A stretch of DNA of 64,000 nt, taken from positions 19,389-83,388 of the forward strand of contig CAVSDW010000022.1 in the NCBI GenBank assembly GCA_963726665.1, written 5' to 3'. Made by a program: the position numbers and the translations under genes. Position 1 is the stretch's first letter. Each line of letters starts with the position of its first letter. The DNA is from RPQJ01 sp963726665 (GTDB lineage: Bacteria > Pseudomonadota > Gammaproteobacteria > Steroidobacterales > Steroidobacteraceae). The notes beneath the pieces were generated by a model. The model made no database searches. It saw nothing but the letters and a program-made list of their open reading frames with translations, and was not told where the DNA came from. Shown here one piece after another: positions 53,267 to 63,331 of this stretch.

Positions 53267-53863
53267 ATGCACAGCCTCACGCAAGAGGTCCTGCGTACCG
53301 ACGTCTCGGGGATGCCACTGGAGTGGATCGATTACCGGGACGCCGTTCGCCTGCATTTCATGGGGCAGGTGGCCTATGCCTTCGGGCAGCCGCTGTTCCA
53401 GGTCCGCGGCGGAACGAACGCCTTTACGGGCCGCCGCACGATCGTCGAGGTCAGCTCGATCGTGGCGACCGTGGGTCACAGCAACAATCCCGGCAACGTC
53501 CGCGAGGGCTACGTCCCGCCGCTCAGCAACGAGACGCTGTTCAAGCGCGACGCGCACTTCTGCATGTACTGCGGGCAGCGGTTTCCATCGAGCCTGTTGT
53601 CGCGCGACCACGTGACCCCGATTTCGCGCGGAGGCCGCGATTCCTGGAACAACGTCGTCACCGCCTGCCGCCGCTGCAACAACCTGAAGGCATGGCGCAC
53701 GCCGGAGCAGGCGAAGCTGCAGTTGATCGCGATCCCGTTCACCCCGAGCTACGCCGAGTACATATACCTGAAGGGCCGCCGCGTGCTGGCCGACCAGATG
53801 GAATACCTGCTCGCGCACTTCCCGCGCTCGAGCCCGCTTCACCAGCGCCTGAGCCGGAAATAG
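53267..53863 (+). CDS. HNH endonuclease-domain protein
   Basis: 198 residues. The C-terminal half holds an HNH/zinc motif: FCMYCGQRFPSSLLSRDHVT, SRGGRDSWNNVVTACRRCNN, with CxxC pairs, the DH dyad and the central Asn of the fold. The N-terminal part (EWIDYRDAVRLHFMGQVAYA) matches a widespread bacterial HNH protein group that precedes the nuclease domain. It is not next to restriction or phage genes. Its TAG stop is formed inside a long perfect palindrome shared with the converging GNAT gene. Confidence 0.9.
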   Translation: MHSLTQEVLRTDVSGMPLEWIDYRDAVRLHFMGQVAYAFGQPLFQVRGGTNAFTGRRTIVEVSSIVATVGHSNNPGNVREGYVPPLSNETLFKRDAHFCMYCGQRFPSSLLSRDHVTPISRGGRDSWNNVVTACRRCNNLKAWRTPEQAKLQLIAIPFTPSYAEYIYLKGRRVLADQMEYLLAHFPRSSPLHQRLSRK

Positions 53864-53936
53864 GGGACATGGGGAAAATAGGGGACATTCCCCTAATTAG
53901 GGGAATGTCCCCTATTTTCCCCATGTCCCCTATTTC
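53857..53936. repeat. Perfect 80-bp palindrome between convergent genes
   Basis: Positions 53857-53896 are the exact reverse complement of 53897-53936, with no loop. The units TAGGGGACAT and GGGGAAAATAGGGGACATTC are internally repeated. Both converging genes take their terminal AAATAG from the two outer ends of the palindrome. It will fold into a very stable hairpin on either strand and can serve as bidirectional terminator; it also resembles REP-like intergenic elements with AGGGGACAT cores (recalled, not searched). Confidence 0.85.
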
Positions 53937-54433
53937 ACCAGCTTCGCCATGAGCAGCGCGTCGCGCGGCCGGCCGTCGAGCACGAGGTAGCCGCGGCACA
54001 GTCCCTCGGTTTCGAACTTGAATCGCTGGTACAGCGCGATCGCCGCCGCATTGTCCGAGAGCACGGTGAGTTCGACCCGCGTGAGTCCGCTCGCGAAGGA
54101 CGACTCGAGGGTCACCTGGAGCATCCGCGCGCCGACGCCCATTCCGCGGTGCGTCGAGGCCACGCCCATGCCGAGCACGCCGCTGTGCCGCTGGGTCTCG
54201 CGGGTCCTGGGCCGGACGTCGCACCAGCCGACGACCCGCCCCTCCTCCACGGCCACCACCTGCGCTGCCCCGCTGCGCAGGTTTCCCAGTACGAAGCGGC
54301 GCACCTGCGCCATCGGCGGCGCCTCGGTGAGCGCCAGATAGCGCCGCTCCCGCGCGACAGAGTCCAGCACCTCGCGGAAGCCCGCGATGTGACGGCGCTC
54401 GATGGGCAGGATCTCGACGGCCACGCTGGTCAC
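53930..54433 (-). CDS. GNAT-family N-acetyltransferase
   Basis: 167 residues. Motif A is in VLGMGVASTHRGMGVGARML (Q/R-x2-G-x-G/A core) and motif B in VELTVLSDNAAAIALYQRF then KFETEGLCRGYLV. The family transfers acetyl groups from acetyl-CoA to amines; the substrate is unknown. The last codons (LVK, then TAG) come from the palindrome arm. Divergent from the exonuclease gene, whose start is 38 nt away. Confidence 0.9.
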   Translation of the reverse strand: MTSVAVEILPIERRHIAGFREVLDSVARERRYLALTEAPPMAQVRRFVLGNLRSGAAQVVAVEEGRVVGWCDVRPRTRETQRHSGVLGMGVASTHRGMGVGARMLQVTLESSFASGLTRVELTVLSDNAAAIALYQRFKFETEGLCRGYLVLDGRPRDALLMAKLVK

Positions 54434-54470
54434 TCCATTCGGCTGGCGGCGGGAGGGCGACTCGCCCAGA

Positions 54471-55358
54471 ATGCCGCCCGTGCTCTACCTTGTCGACGCC
54501 AGCGTATTCATCTTCCGGGCCTACTACTCCGTGCCGCTCGAGTTCACGGACCCCGAGGGCAATCCGGTCAATGCGGTGCACGGGTTCGCGCGGTTCCTCA
54601 GCGACCTGCTCGAGCGCGAGTCGCCCGATCACGTCGCCGTCGCCTTCGACGAGAGCCTGGAGCAGTCCTATCGCAACGAGATCTATCCGGCCTACAAGGC
54701 CAATCGCGAGCCTGCGCCCCAGGAGCTCAAGCGCCAGTTCGGGCTCTGCCGCGAGCTGGTGCGCGTCTTCGGCGTCGCCGAGTTCGGCAGCTCCCGCTAC
54801 GAGGCGGACGACATCATCGGCACGCTCGCCACTCTCGCGCAGCGCGAGGGGAAGGCCGTCACGATCGTGAGCCGCGACAAGGACCTGACGCAGCTCGTGA
54901 CGGCGCAGGACACCTACTGGGACGCGGTCGCGGACGTGCGCTACGGTTACCACGACATCGAGGAGCGCTTCGGCGTCGTTCCGGAACGCATGGCGGACTT
55001 CCTTGCGCTCATGGGCGACGCCGTGGACAACATCCCGGGCGTGCCGGGCGTGGGACGCAAGACTGCCGCGACGCTGCTCAAGCACTACGCGACCCTGGAC
55101 GGGGTCTACGAGAACCTCGACGCCATTCCGAAGCTCAAGTTCCGGGGCGCGGCCTTCGTCGCGCAGAGCCTGCGCGAGCACCGCGAGTCGGCGTTCCTGT
55201 CGCGCCGGCTCACGGGCATTGCCTGCGACATGCCGCTGCCGGCCTCGCGCGACGACCTGCGTCGCCGGCCGCCGGATCTCGCGGCGGTGGACGCGTTCGC
55301 CGAGGCGCAGGGCTTCGGGCGGACATTGAGAGAGCGCGCGCGCCGGTTCGGAGCCTGA
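54471..55358 (+). CDS. 5'-3' exonuclease / flap endonuclease (Xni/T5-type)
   Basis: 295-residue stand-alone member of the DNA polymerase I 5'-nuclease family. Acidic metal ligands are seen in VLYLVDASVFIFRAYYS, AVAFDESLEQSYRNEIYPAY (with YKANR), YEADDIIGTLATLA and TIVSRDKDLTQLV. The helix-hairpin-helix is GDAVDNIPGVPGVGRKTAAT. The frame extends upstream to 54402, but ATG 54471 (MPPVLYLVDAS) begins the domain. It likely processes flaps or RNA primers. It lacks a polymerase domain, and no polymerase is adjacent. Confidence 0.9.
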   Translation: MPPVLYLVDASVFIFRAYYSVPLEFTDPEGNPVNAVHGFARFLSDLLERESPDHVAVAFDESLEQSYRNEIYPAYKANREPAPQELKRQFGLCRELVRVFGVAEFGSSRYEADDIIGTLATLAQREGKAVTIVSRDKDLTQLVTAQDTYWDAVADVRYGYHDIEERFGVVPERMADFLALMGDAVDNIPGVPGVGRKTAATLLKHYATLDGVYENLDAIPKLKFRGAAFVAQSLREHRESAFLSRRLTGIACDMPLPASRDDLRRRPPDLAAVDAFAEAQGFGRTLRERARRFGA

Positions 55359-55390
55359 TCGGCGGCGACCACGGAAGCACGATCCAATCC

Positions 55391-55894
55391 ATGATCATCG
55401 ATTCGCAATTTGGCTTCGCGCTCCGGACCGGGGTGCTGGTGCTCACCGCGCTATTCGTAAGTCTCGTCACATCGCCGCGCGCCTGGGCCGGGTACACCTA
55501 CGTGCGGGCCGCGACGATTCCGCAGTCGGCCCTGATTCATCCGGAGGCGCTGGTTGCCACCCTCCAGGATTCCAGCGACAGGAAGCCGCTGATCCTGCAG
55601 GTCGGGGCCCACGTGCTCTTCGTCCAGGCGCACATCCCGGGTTCCGAGTACGTGGGTCCCGGCGAGGAGGACGCCGGCCTCGCGGCGCTGCGCGCCCGCG
55701 TCGCGAAACTGCCACGCGAGACGTCGATCGTCCTCTACTGCGGCTGCTGCCCCTGGGATCATTGCCGGAACATCGGCGGAGCATTTGCGGCGCTGCAGAG
55801 CCTCGGATTCAAGGACGTGAAAGTCCTCTATCTCGAATCCGACTTCGGCAGCAACTGGGTGGATCGAGGATATCCAGTCGCCCGAGGCGAGTGA
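55391..55894 (+). CDS. Rhodanese-like exported protein
   Basis: 167 residues. Hydrophobic N-terminal stretch (LRTGVLVLTALFVSLVTSP, ARAWAG-like end) reads as signal peptide. The mature part is a single rhodanese domain: LILQVGAHVLFVQAHIPGSE, the active-site loop VLYCGCCPWDHCRNIGGAFA with the catalytic Cys, and GFKDVKVLYLESDFG. Rhodaneses move sulfur atoms; a periplasmic location is suggested. ATG 55391 chosen because it starts the signal sequence; the longer frame upstream is unrelated. Confidence 0.85.
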   Translation: MIIDSQFGFALRTGVLVLTALFVSLVTSPRAWAGYTYVRAATIPQSALIHPEALVATLQDSSDRKPLILQVGAHVLFVQAHIPGSEYVGPGEEDAGLAALRARVAKLPRETSIVLYCGCCPWDHCRNIGGAFAALQSLGFKDVKVLYLESDFGSNWVDRGYPVARGE

Positions 55895-55947
55895 GCCTTG
55901 CCGCCTGATTTTCTAACGCCGCCCTAACACCCGACTGCCTACGATTG

Positions 55948-55963
55948 CCTCCGTGACCGGAGG
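55948..55963 (+). promoter_or_regulatory. Hairpin covering the ribosome binding site of the kdp leader ORF
   Basis: CCTCCG (55948-55953), loop TGAC, CGGAGG (55958-55963). The right arm is the Shine-Dalgarno GGAGG of the ORF at 55971, so the stem would hide it and could limit translation. Confidence 0.4.
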
Positions 55964-55970
55964 TCGGCGC

Positions 55971-56063
55971 ATGGAAATCATCGTTCTGCTGGTGACGTTG
56001 GCGCTGTGCGGCGCAACCTGGGGGCTGTTCCGGCTGTGCGACCGGCTGAGGGGACAGTCATGA
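55971..56063 (+). CDS. Small membrane peptide upstream of kdpF
   Basis: 30 residues: MEIIVLLVTLALCGATWGLF then RLCDRLRGQS. One hydrophobic helix followed by a basic end. A perfect GGAGG stands 7 nt before the ATG, and its stop is 4 nt before the kdpF start, so it is very likely the first gene of the kdp operon. I recall similar short ORFs before kdpF in other proteobacteria but no function. It is too short to be called with certainty. Confidence 0.6.
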   Translation: MEIIVLLVTLALCGATWGLFRLCDRLRGQS

Positions 56064-56067
56064 CGCC

Positions 56068-56151
56068 GTGGACGTGATCGGCCTGCTGCTGGCCGTCGGG
56101 CTGTTCGTCTACCTCGTGGTCGCGCTCCTGTATCCGGAGAAATTCCAATGA
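56068..56151 (+). CDS. kdpF: K+-transporting ATPase small subunit KdpF
   Basis: 27-residue single-helix peptide (VDVIGLLLAVGLFVYLVVAL, then LYPEKFQ). The PEKF end is a KdpF hallmark. GTG start; its TGA overlaps the kdpA ATG (ATGA). KdpF stabilises the KdpABC complex in the membrane. Confidence 0.85.
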   Translation: MDVIGLLLAVGLFVYLVVALLYPEKFQ

Positions 56152-57956
56152 CCGGCCAGGGGCTGCTGCAACTGGCGTTGTACGTCGTGGTGCTCGTGCT
56201 GCTCGTGAAGCCGCTCGGCGCCTACATGGCTGCTGTCTTCCAGGGCGAGCGCACGTTCATGTCGCCGCTCCTCGGGCCCGTCGAGCGGTTGATCTATCGC
56301 GTCTCCGGCGTGGATCCGGCCCGCGAATCGGACTGGAAGCGCTATGCGTTCGGGGTCCTGCTGGTGAACCTGCTGGGCTTCGTCGCCGTGTATGCGCTGC
56401 AGCGCCTGCAGGGCGTGCTGCCGCTGAACCCGCAGGGGCTGGGCGCGGTCTCGCCCGACTCGTCATTCAACACGGCCGTCAGCTTCGCGACGAACACCAA
56501 CTGGCAGGGGTACGCCGGCGAAGCGACCATGAGCTACCTGACGCAGATGCTCGGCCTCGCGGTGCAGAATTTCCTGTCGGCCGCCGCTGGCATCGCGGTG
56601 CTGATCGCGTTGATCCGCGGCTTCGTCCGCCGCGAGGCGGGCGAGATCGGCAACTTCTGGGTCGATTTCACGCGCAGCAACCTGTACGTCCTGCTGCCGC
56701 TGTCCTTCATCCTGGCCGTCGTGCTCGCAGCGCAGGGCGTCGTGCAGAGCTTCGCGCCGTACCAGCAGGCGACCCTGGTCGAGCCCGTGGTCATCCAGGT
56801 GCCGGCGACCAACGCCGATGGCACGCCGCAGCTGGATGCGACCGGCGCGCCGGTCATGAAGGACCAGACCGTCACCGAGCAGACACTGCCGCTCGGCCCG
56901 GCGGCGAGCCAGGTGGCGATCAAGCAACTCGGCACGAACGGTGGCGGGTTCTTCAACGTCAACTCGGCGCATCCTTTCGAGAACCCGACGCCGCTGACGA
57001 ATTTCCTCGAGGTGCTGGCGATCCTGCTGATCCCGGCCGCCCTCTGCTACACGTTCGGCAGCATGGTCAACGACAAGCGGCAGGGCTGGGCATTGCTGGC
57101 CGCGATGCTGGTGATCTTCGTGCCCCTGCTGGTCGGCGCGTTTGCGGCCGAGCAGGCCGGCAATCCTCGCTTCGATGCGCTCGGTGTCGACCAGGCCGCC
57201 TCCGCGATCCAGCCCGGCGGCAACATGGAGGGCAAGGAGACGCGATTCGGCATCGCCAACTCCGCGCTGTGGGCGACGGCCACGACCGCCGCATCGAACG
57301 GCTCCGTCAACGCGATGCACGATTCGTTCACGCCGCTCGGCGGGCTGGTGCCGATGTGGCTCATGCAGCTCGGCGAGGTCGTCTTCGGCGGCGTGGGCAG
57401 CGGGCTCTACGGCATGCTGATGTTCGCCGTCATCGCCGTGTTCATCGCCGGACTGATGGTCGGGCGCACTCCCGAATACCTCGGGAAGAAGATCGAGGCC
57501 TACGAGGTCAAGATGGCGGCGATCGTGCTGCTGGTGCCGTGCATCGCGGTGCTGCTGGGCACCGCCGTGGCGGTCATGGTGCCGGCGGCCACCGCGAGTG
57601 TCGCCAATCCCGGCGTGCACGGGTTCTCGGAGATCCTGTATGCGTTCTCTTCCGCCGGCAACAACAACGGCAGCGCATTCGCGGGGCTCTCGGCCAACAC
57701 GCCCTTCTACAACCTCGCGCTTGGCGTCGCGATGTGGGTCTCGCGCTACTGGCTGATGATTCCGGTGCTGGCCATCGCCGGCAGCCTGGCCGCGAAACGC
57801 GCCACGGCGGTCACGGCGGGCACGTTGCCCACCCACACGCCCCTGTTCGTCACCTTGCTGGTGATCACCGTGCTGCTGGTCGGCGCACTCACGTTCCTGC
57901 CGGCGCTCGCGCTCGGGCCGATCGTCGAGCACCTCCAGCTCTACGGGAGCCATTGA
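56148..57956 (+). CDS. kdpA: K+-transporting ATPase subunit KdpA
   Basis: 602-residue potassium channel-like subunit. Multiple TM helices from LLQLALYVVVLVLLVKPLGA onward. Selectivity-filter segments: SFNTAVSFATNTNWQGYAGE, IKQLGTNGGGFFNVNSAHPF, MLMFAVIAVFIAGLMVGRTP and FSSAGNNNGSAFAGLSANTP. These give the four K+-filter repeats of KdpA. Intact. Start ATG 56148 overlaps the kdpF stop. Confidence 0.95.
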   Translation: MTGQGLLQLALYVVVLVLLVKPLGAYMAAVFQGERTFMSPLLGPVERLIYRVSGVDPARESDWKRYAFGVLLVNLLGFVAVYALQRLQGVLPLNPQGLGAVSPDSSFNTAVSFATNTNWQGYAGEATMSYLTQMLGLAVQNFLSAAAGIAVLIALIRGFVRREAGEIGNFWVDFTRSNLYVLLPLSFILAVVLAAQGVVQSFAPYQQATLVEPVVIQVPATNADGTPQLDATGAPVMKDQTVTEQTLPLGPAASQVAIKQLGTNGGGFFNVNSAHPFENPTPLTNFLEVLAILLIPAALCYTFGSMVNDKRQGWALLAAMLVIFVPLLVGAFAAEQAGNPRFDALGVDQAASAIQPGGNMEGKETRFGIANSALWATATTAASNGSVNAMHDSFTPLGGLVPMWLMQLGEVVFGGVGSGLYGMLMFAVIAVFIAGLMVGRTPEYLGKKIEAYEVKMAAIVLLVPCIAVLLGTAVAVMVPAATASVANPGVHGFSEILYAFSSAGNNNGSAFAGLSANTPFYNLALGVAMWVSRYWLMIPVLAIAGSLAAKRATAVTAGTLPTHTPLFVTLLVITVLLVGALTFLPALALGPIVEHLQLYGSH

Positions 57957-57989
57957 GATGACTGCGACGCATGCCGGGCACGCCCCGCC

Positions 57990-60041
57990 ATGAGCCGACC
58001 CATCATCCTGCAGGGGATCCGGGATTCCTTCGCCAAGCTCGACCCGCGCGTGCAGGTCCGCAATCCGGTGATGTTCGTCGTCTTCGTCGGCAGCCTCTTC
58101 ACGACCGTGCTGGGCGTGGCCGCGGCGCTGGGGATGGCGCCGAACGCCGGGCGACCCGGGTTCGTCCTGACGATCTCGGCGTGGCTGTGGCTGACGGTGC
58201 TGTTCGCGAACTTCGCCGAGGCGGTGGCCGAAGGGCGCGGCAAGGCGCAGGCCGCGGCGCTTCGTTCCACGTCGCAAGGAGGTGCAGGCGAAGAAGCTCA
58301 AGGGCCGGCGCCCGGAGGACGGCCACACGCTCGTCCAGGCCTCCTCGCTGCGGCGCGACGACATCGTGCTGGTCGAGGCCCGGGACGTCATTCCCGCGGA
58401 CGGCGAGGTCATCGACGGCGTCGCGTCGGTGGACGAGAGCGCCATCACCGGCGAATCGGCGCCCGTGCTGCGTGAATCGGGCGGCGACTTCTGCTCGGTG
58501 ACCGGCGGCACGCGCGTGCTGTCGGACTGGCTGGTGGTGCGCGTCACCAGCAATCCGGGCGAGGCGTTCCTCGACCGCATGATCGCGATGGTCGAGGGCG
58601 CCAAGCGCGGCAAGACGCCGAACGAAATCGCGCTGTCGATCCTGCTCTCGTTCCTGACGCTGGTGTTCCTGCTGGCCACCGTCACGCTGGCGCCATTTTC
58701 CAGGTACGCGGTGGCGAGCGCGGGTGTCGGCACCGCCGTCACGGCGGTCGTGCTGGTCGCGCTGCTGGTCTGCCTGATCCCCACCACCATCGGCGGCCTG
58801 CTGTCGGCGATCGGCATTGCGGGCATGGACCGCATGGTCCGCTCGAACGTGATCGCGACGTCCGGCCGTGCGGTGGAGGCGGCCGGCGACGTGGACGTGC
58901 TGCTGCTCGACAAGACCGGCACGATCACGCTCGGGGACCGGCAGGCATCTGCCTTCCATGCGGCGCCGGGCGTGAAGGAACAGGACCTGGCCGACGCGGC
59001 GCAGCTCGCCTCGCTCGCGGACGAGACGCCGGAGGGCCGCTCCATCGTCGTGCTGGCCAAGCAGCGGTTCCAGCTCCGTGGGCGCGACCTCGGCGGCACG
59101 ACGCATGAATTCCACAAGTTCTCGGCGCAGACCCGCATGAGTGGCGTGGACCTCGAAGGGCGCCGGCTGCGCAAGGGCGCGGCGGACGCGGTGCGCAAGT
59201 TCGTCGAGGCGGAAGGCGGCGCGTGGCCGGCCGCGGTCACGCAGCAGGTCGAGACCGTGGCGCGCGGCGGCGCGACGCCGCTCGTCGTCGCAGAAGGCAA
59301 GCGCGTGCTCGGCGTGATCGAACTGCGTGACATCGTCAAGGGCGGCATTCGCGAGCGATTCGCAGAACTGCGGCAGATGGGCATCAAGACCGTCATGGTC
59401 ACCGGCGACAACCGGCTGACCGCGGCCGCGATCGCGGCAGAGGCGGGCGTCGACGACTTTCTCGCCGAAGCCACGCCGGAGACCAAGCTCGCCCTGATCC
59501 GGCGCTACCAGGGCGAAGGCCACCTGGTCGCCATGTGCGGCGACGGCACCAACGACGCGCCGGCGCTGGCACAGGCGGACGTCGCGGTCGCCATGAACTC
59601 GGGCACGCAGGCGGCCAAGGAAGCCGGCAACATGGTGGACCTCGACTCGAATCCCGACCAAGCTGATCGAGGTGGTGGACGTCGGCAAGCAGATGCTGGT
59701 GACCCGCGGCGCGCTCACGACGTTCTCGATCGCGAACGACGTCGCCAAGTACTTCGCCATCATTCCGGCGGCCTTCGCGACGACGTACCCGCAGCTCGAC
59801 GCGCTCAACCTGATGCGCCTGGCGAGCCCGGAAAGCGCCATTCTCGCGGCGGTCATCTTCAATGCGCTCATCATCGTCGTGCTGGTGCCGCTGGCGCTGC
59901 GCGGCGTGAAGACCCGCGCGGCATCCGCCGCGCACCTGTCTGCGCCGCAACCTGCTCGTCTACGGCCTCGGCGGCCTGGTTGTGCCGTTCATCGGGATCA
60001 AGCTGATCGACATGCTGCTGGCGGCCGCCGGCTGGGCATGA
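57990..60041 (+). CDS. kdpB: K+-transporting P-type ATPase KdpB (frameshifted)
   Basis: About 683-residue catalytic subunit. Segments in order: LDPRVQVRNPVMFVVFVGSL, FANFAEAVAEGRGKAQAAAL, break near 58280, VQAKKLKGRRPEDGHTLVQA, ASVDESAITGESAPVL, TM CLIPTTIGGLLSAIGIAGMD, and the phosphorylation site VDVLLLDKTGTITLGDRQAS. Then come TVMVTGDNRLTAAAIAAEAG and HLVAMCGDGTNDAPALAQAD. A break at 59653-59655 (an extra C, CCC for CC) precedes VVDVGKQMLVTRGALTTFSI, and a last break near 59940 gives LVYGLGGLVVPFIGIKLIDM, ending LLAAAGWA. An upstream ATG at 57958 is an alternative start if another indel exists. Pumps K+ at high affinity. Confidence 0.92.
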
Positions 60042-60051
60042 GGACGACACC

Positions 60052-60626
60052 ATGATCCGTGAACTGCGCATGGCGACGGTGGTGTTCCTGCTCCTGACCG
60101 TCGTGACAGGCATCGTCTATCCGGGGCTCGTGACGCTGGTCGCCGCCGTGGCCTTTCCCGACCAGGCCGGCGGCAGCCTCGTCCGGGTGGACGGCAAGCT
60201 GGTCGGCTCGCGCCTGATCGGGCAGCCGTTCTCGTCACCGCGGTATTTCTGGGGCCGACCGTCGGCCACGGGGCCGATGCCGAACAACGGCGCCGTGTCG
60301 TCCGGCTCGAACCAGGGGCCCCTGAACCCGGCGCTGGTGACGGCCGTCGAGAGCCGCGTCGCCGCACTGCGCGCGGCCGATCCGGGCAATACGCGGCCGG
60401 TGCCCGTGGATCTCGTGACGGCGTCCGCCAGCGGCCTCGACCCGCAGATCTCCATCGCCGCCGCCGAATTCCAGGTGCCGCGCGTGGCACGCGAACGGGG
60501 CCTGCCCGAGGCGAAGGTGCGTCGAGCTGGTCCGGGCCGCGACCGAGGGACGGACGCTCGGGCGTGCTGGGCGAGCCGCGGGTGAACGTGCTGGAGTTGA
60601 ACCTCGCGCTCGACGCAGGGCGATAA
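60052..60626 (+). CDS. kdpC: K+-transporting ATPase subunit KdpC (frameshifted at C-terminus)
   Basis: About 190 residues. N-terminal TM helix MATVVFLLLTVVTGIVYPGL, then QAGGSLVRVDGKLVGSRLIG, FSSPRYFWGRPSATGPMPNN, SGSNQGPLNPALVTAVESRV and ASASGLDPQISIAAAEFQVP, all KdpC hallmarks. Near 60522 extra bases shift the frame; the repaired tail reads ELVRAATEGRTLGVLGEPRV, NVLELNLALDAGR and stops at 60624-60626. Assembles the KdpFABC complex. Confidence 0.92.
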
Positions 60627-60633
60627 TCGACGC

Positions 60634-63331
60634 ATGGCCGACGACCGCCCGGATCCCGGACCAGCTGCTCGCGCAGGTGCAGGCCGAGGAAGCGCGGGCG
60701 CGCCGCGGGCGGCTGCGGGTCTTCTTCGGCGCCTCGGCCGGGGTCGGCAAGACCTACGCGATGCTCGAGGCCGCGCTCGCGGCCAAGGCGGCGGGCACCG
60801 ACGTCGTCGTCGGCTACGTCGAGCCGCACGGCCGTCGCGAGACCGAGCGCATGCTCGAGACGCTGGAAAGCCTGCCGACTGCAGGCGGTCCGCTACCGCG
60901 GCATGGTGCGCCAGGAATTCGACCTCGACGCGGCGCTGCAGCGTCGGCCCGAGATCCTGCTGGTCGACGAACTGGCGCACTCGAACCTGGTCGACGGCGA
61001 GCCGCCGCCGCGGCATGCCAAGCGCTGGCAGGACATCGCGGAACTGCTGCGACGCGGGCATCAACGTCTGGACGACGCTCAACGTCCAGCACCTCGAAAG
61101 CCTCAACGACCTCATCGCGCAGATCACCGGCGTCCGCCAGCGCGAGACGATCCCGGACCACGTGCTCGACGAGGCCGACGAGATCGAGCTGATCGACCTG
61201 CCGCCCGGACGACCTGCTGCAGCGGCTGCAGGCAGGGCAAGGTCTACGTGTCCGACCAGGTCGGCACGGCGGTCGAGCGCTTCTTCCGCAAGCCGAACCT
61301 GATTGCGCTGCGCGAGCTCGCGCTGCGCCGGACCGCGGATCGCGTCGATGCGGCGGCGCGCGCGCAGGGGCTGCCGGGCTCGCCATCGCGCGCGTACCTG
61401 GCCCGCGATCGGCTCCTGGTCGCCATCGGTCCCGACGCGCAGGCGGAGCAACTCGTGCGCACCGGCAAGCGGATCGCCGATGCGCTCGACGCCGAGTGGA
61501 CGGCGGTCTACGTGGAGACGCCGGCGTTGCAGCGACTCTCCGCCGCGGAGCGCGATCGGCGCATCGACATCCTGCGCCTGGCCGAGTCGCTGGGCGCCGG
61601 CACGGTGACGCTGGACGGCCCGACCGCCGCCACTGCCCTGATGGAATACGCGCGCACGCGCGGCGCGACGCGCGTGCTGGTCGGCGAGCCGAAGCGGCGC
61701 GGCTGGCGGGCGCTGTTGCGGCCCTCGACGGCGACCGAGCTCGTGCAGCGCGCGCAAGGGCTTCGACGTGCTGGTGGTCGCACGGCAGGGCGAGGACGGC
61801 GGCCGGGCGCGCGAAGCCCCACCTGGATTTGCCGCGCGAAGTGCCCTGGTCGCGCTACGGCTGGGCGGCGGCGATCACGGCCGCTTGCACCGGCATCGCC
61901 TTCCTGATGGACCCGGCGTTCTCCGAGACGAACGTCGCCATGATCTACGTGCTCGGCGCGACGATCGCGGGACTGCGGCTCGGCCGCGGGCCCGGGACGC
62001 TGACTGCCGTCGCCGGCGTCGCGGCATTCGACTTCTTCTTCGTGCCGCCACGGATGACGTTCCAGGTGAGCGACGCGCAGTACCTGATCACGTTTCTGGT
62101 CATGCTGGCCGTCACGCTCACCATCGGCAACCTGATGGCCAACGTGCGCCAGCAGAATCGCGTTGCAGGCGCTCGTGAGCGGCGCACGGCACTGCTGTAT
62201 GCGATGAGCCGCGAACTGGCTGGAACGCGCGGCAGCGACAACATGGCGCGCGTGGCGGTCCGCCACGTCGCCGAGGTCTTCGACTCGAGCGCCGTCGTGC
62301 TCACGCCCGACTGCGCACGGGCGCCTGCAGTATCCGGACGGCGAGCCCGCTCGAGAGCTCGTTCCGTGGCGCCGATCTCTCGGTGGCGCAGTGGGTCTTC
62401 GATCACGGCCAGCGCGCCGGTCTCGGGACCGACACGTTGCCTGCCGCGCCGGCCGTCTACCTGCCGCTTGCGCGGCACGCAGCGATCGCTCGGCGTGCTC
62501 GCCGTGCTGCCGACCAACCGGCGTCGCGTCCTGTTGCCCGAGCAGCGGCACCTGCTCGAGACGTTCGCCGGGCAGATCGCGCTGGCGTGGGAACGGGCGG
62601 CCCTCGGCGAGGAAGCGGCGGCCTCGCGCGTCGCCGCAGAGAGCGAGAGCCTGCGCAACACGCTGCTCGCGTCGATATCGCACGACCTGCGCACGCCGCT
62701 GGCGGTGATCGCCGGCGCGGCCAGCACGCTGGCCCGCCACGGCTCGGCACTCGAGCCAGCGGCCCAGCGGTCCCTCGCGCAGTCGATCGAAGACCAGGCG
62801 CACGAGATGTCCGATCTGATCTCGAACGTGCTGGACCTGATGCGTCTCGAGTCCGGCCGTGTCGAGCTGCGGTGTGACACGCATTCCGTCGAGGACCTCG
62901 TCGGAGCCGCCTTGCATCGGCTCGAGCCGCGGCTGCAGGGCCATCCCGTCGCGATCGACCTGCCCGAGGACCTGCCCGGCGTGTACGTGGATCCGGTGCT
63001 GGTGTCACAGGTGCTCGCCAATCTGCTCGACAATGCCGCGAAATACACGCCGGCGGGCACGCGTATCCGCATCGCCGCGGTGGCCGACGCCCCGATGGTG
63101 CGCGTCGTGGTCGAGGATGAAGGTCCTGGCCTGCCGCCGGGCGATCCGCGGCTGCTGTTCGAGAAGTTCCAGCGCGGGCGCGAGGAAAGCGCCGTCGTCG
63201 GCGCGGGCCTTGGCCTCGCCATCTGTCGTGCCATCGTGAGCGCTCACGGCGGCGAGATCACGGCCGGGCCCGGCACGCGCGGCGGCGCACGGTTCGAGTT
63301 CACGTTGCCTGTCGCAGAAGCCGCGCCATGA
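60634..63331 (+). CDS. kdpD: Sensor histidine kinase KdpD (many frameshifts)
   Basis: About 895 residues on repair. The KdpD N-terminal domain is LRVFFGASAGVGKTYAMLEA, VGYVEPHGRRETERMLETLE, QEFDLDAALQRRPEILLVDE, INVWTTLNVQHLESLNDLIA, then a USP-like part (RDRLLVAIGPDAQAEQLVRT). Four TM helices follow (AAAITAACTGIAFLMDPAFS ... YLITFLVMLAVTLTIGNLMA), then a GAF-like region, HisKA (LLASISHDLRTPLAVIAGAA) and HATPase (LDNAAKYTPAGTRIRIAAVA; GAGLGLAICRAIVSAHGGEI). Breaks lie near 60650, 60885, 61056 (GGG), 61207, 61235, 61759, 61815 and 62330; several show one extra G. Responds to K+ limitation or turgor and phosphorylates KdpE. Confidence 0.9.

Noticed and set aside
53267..53863. HNH protein as part of a restriction or phage defence locus
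   Set aside because: No methylase, restriction subunit or phage gene nearby; neighbours are metabolic.
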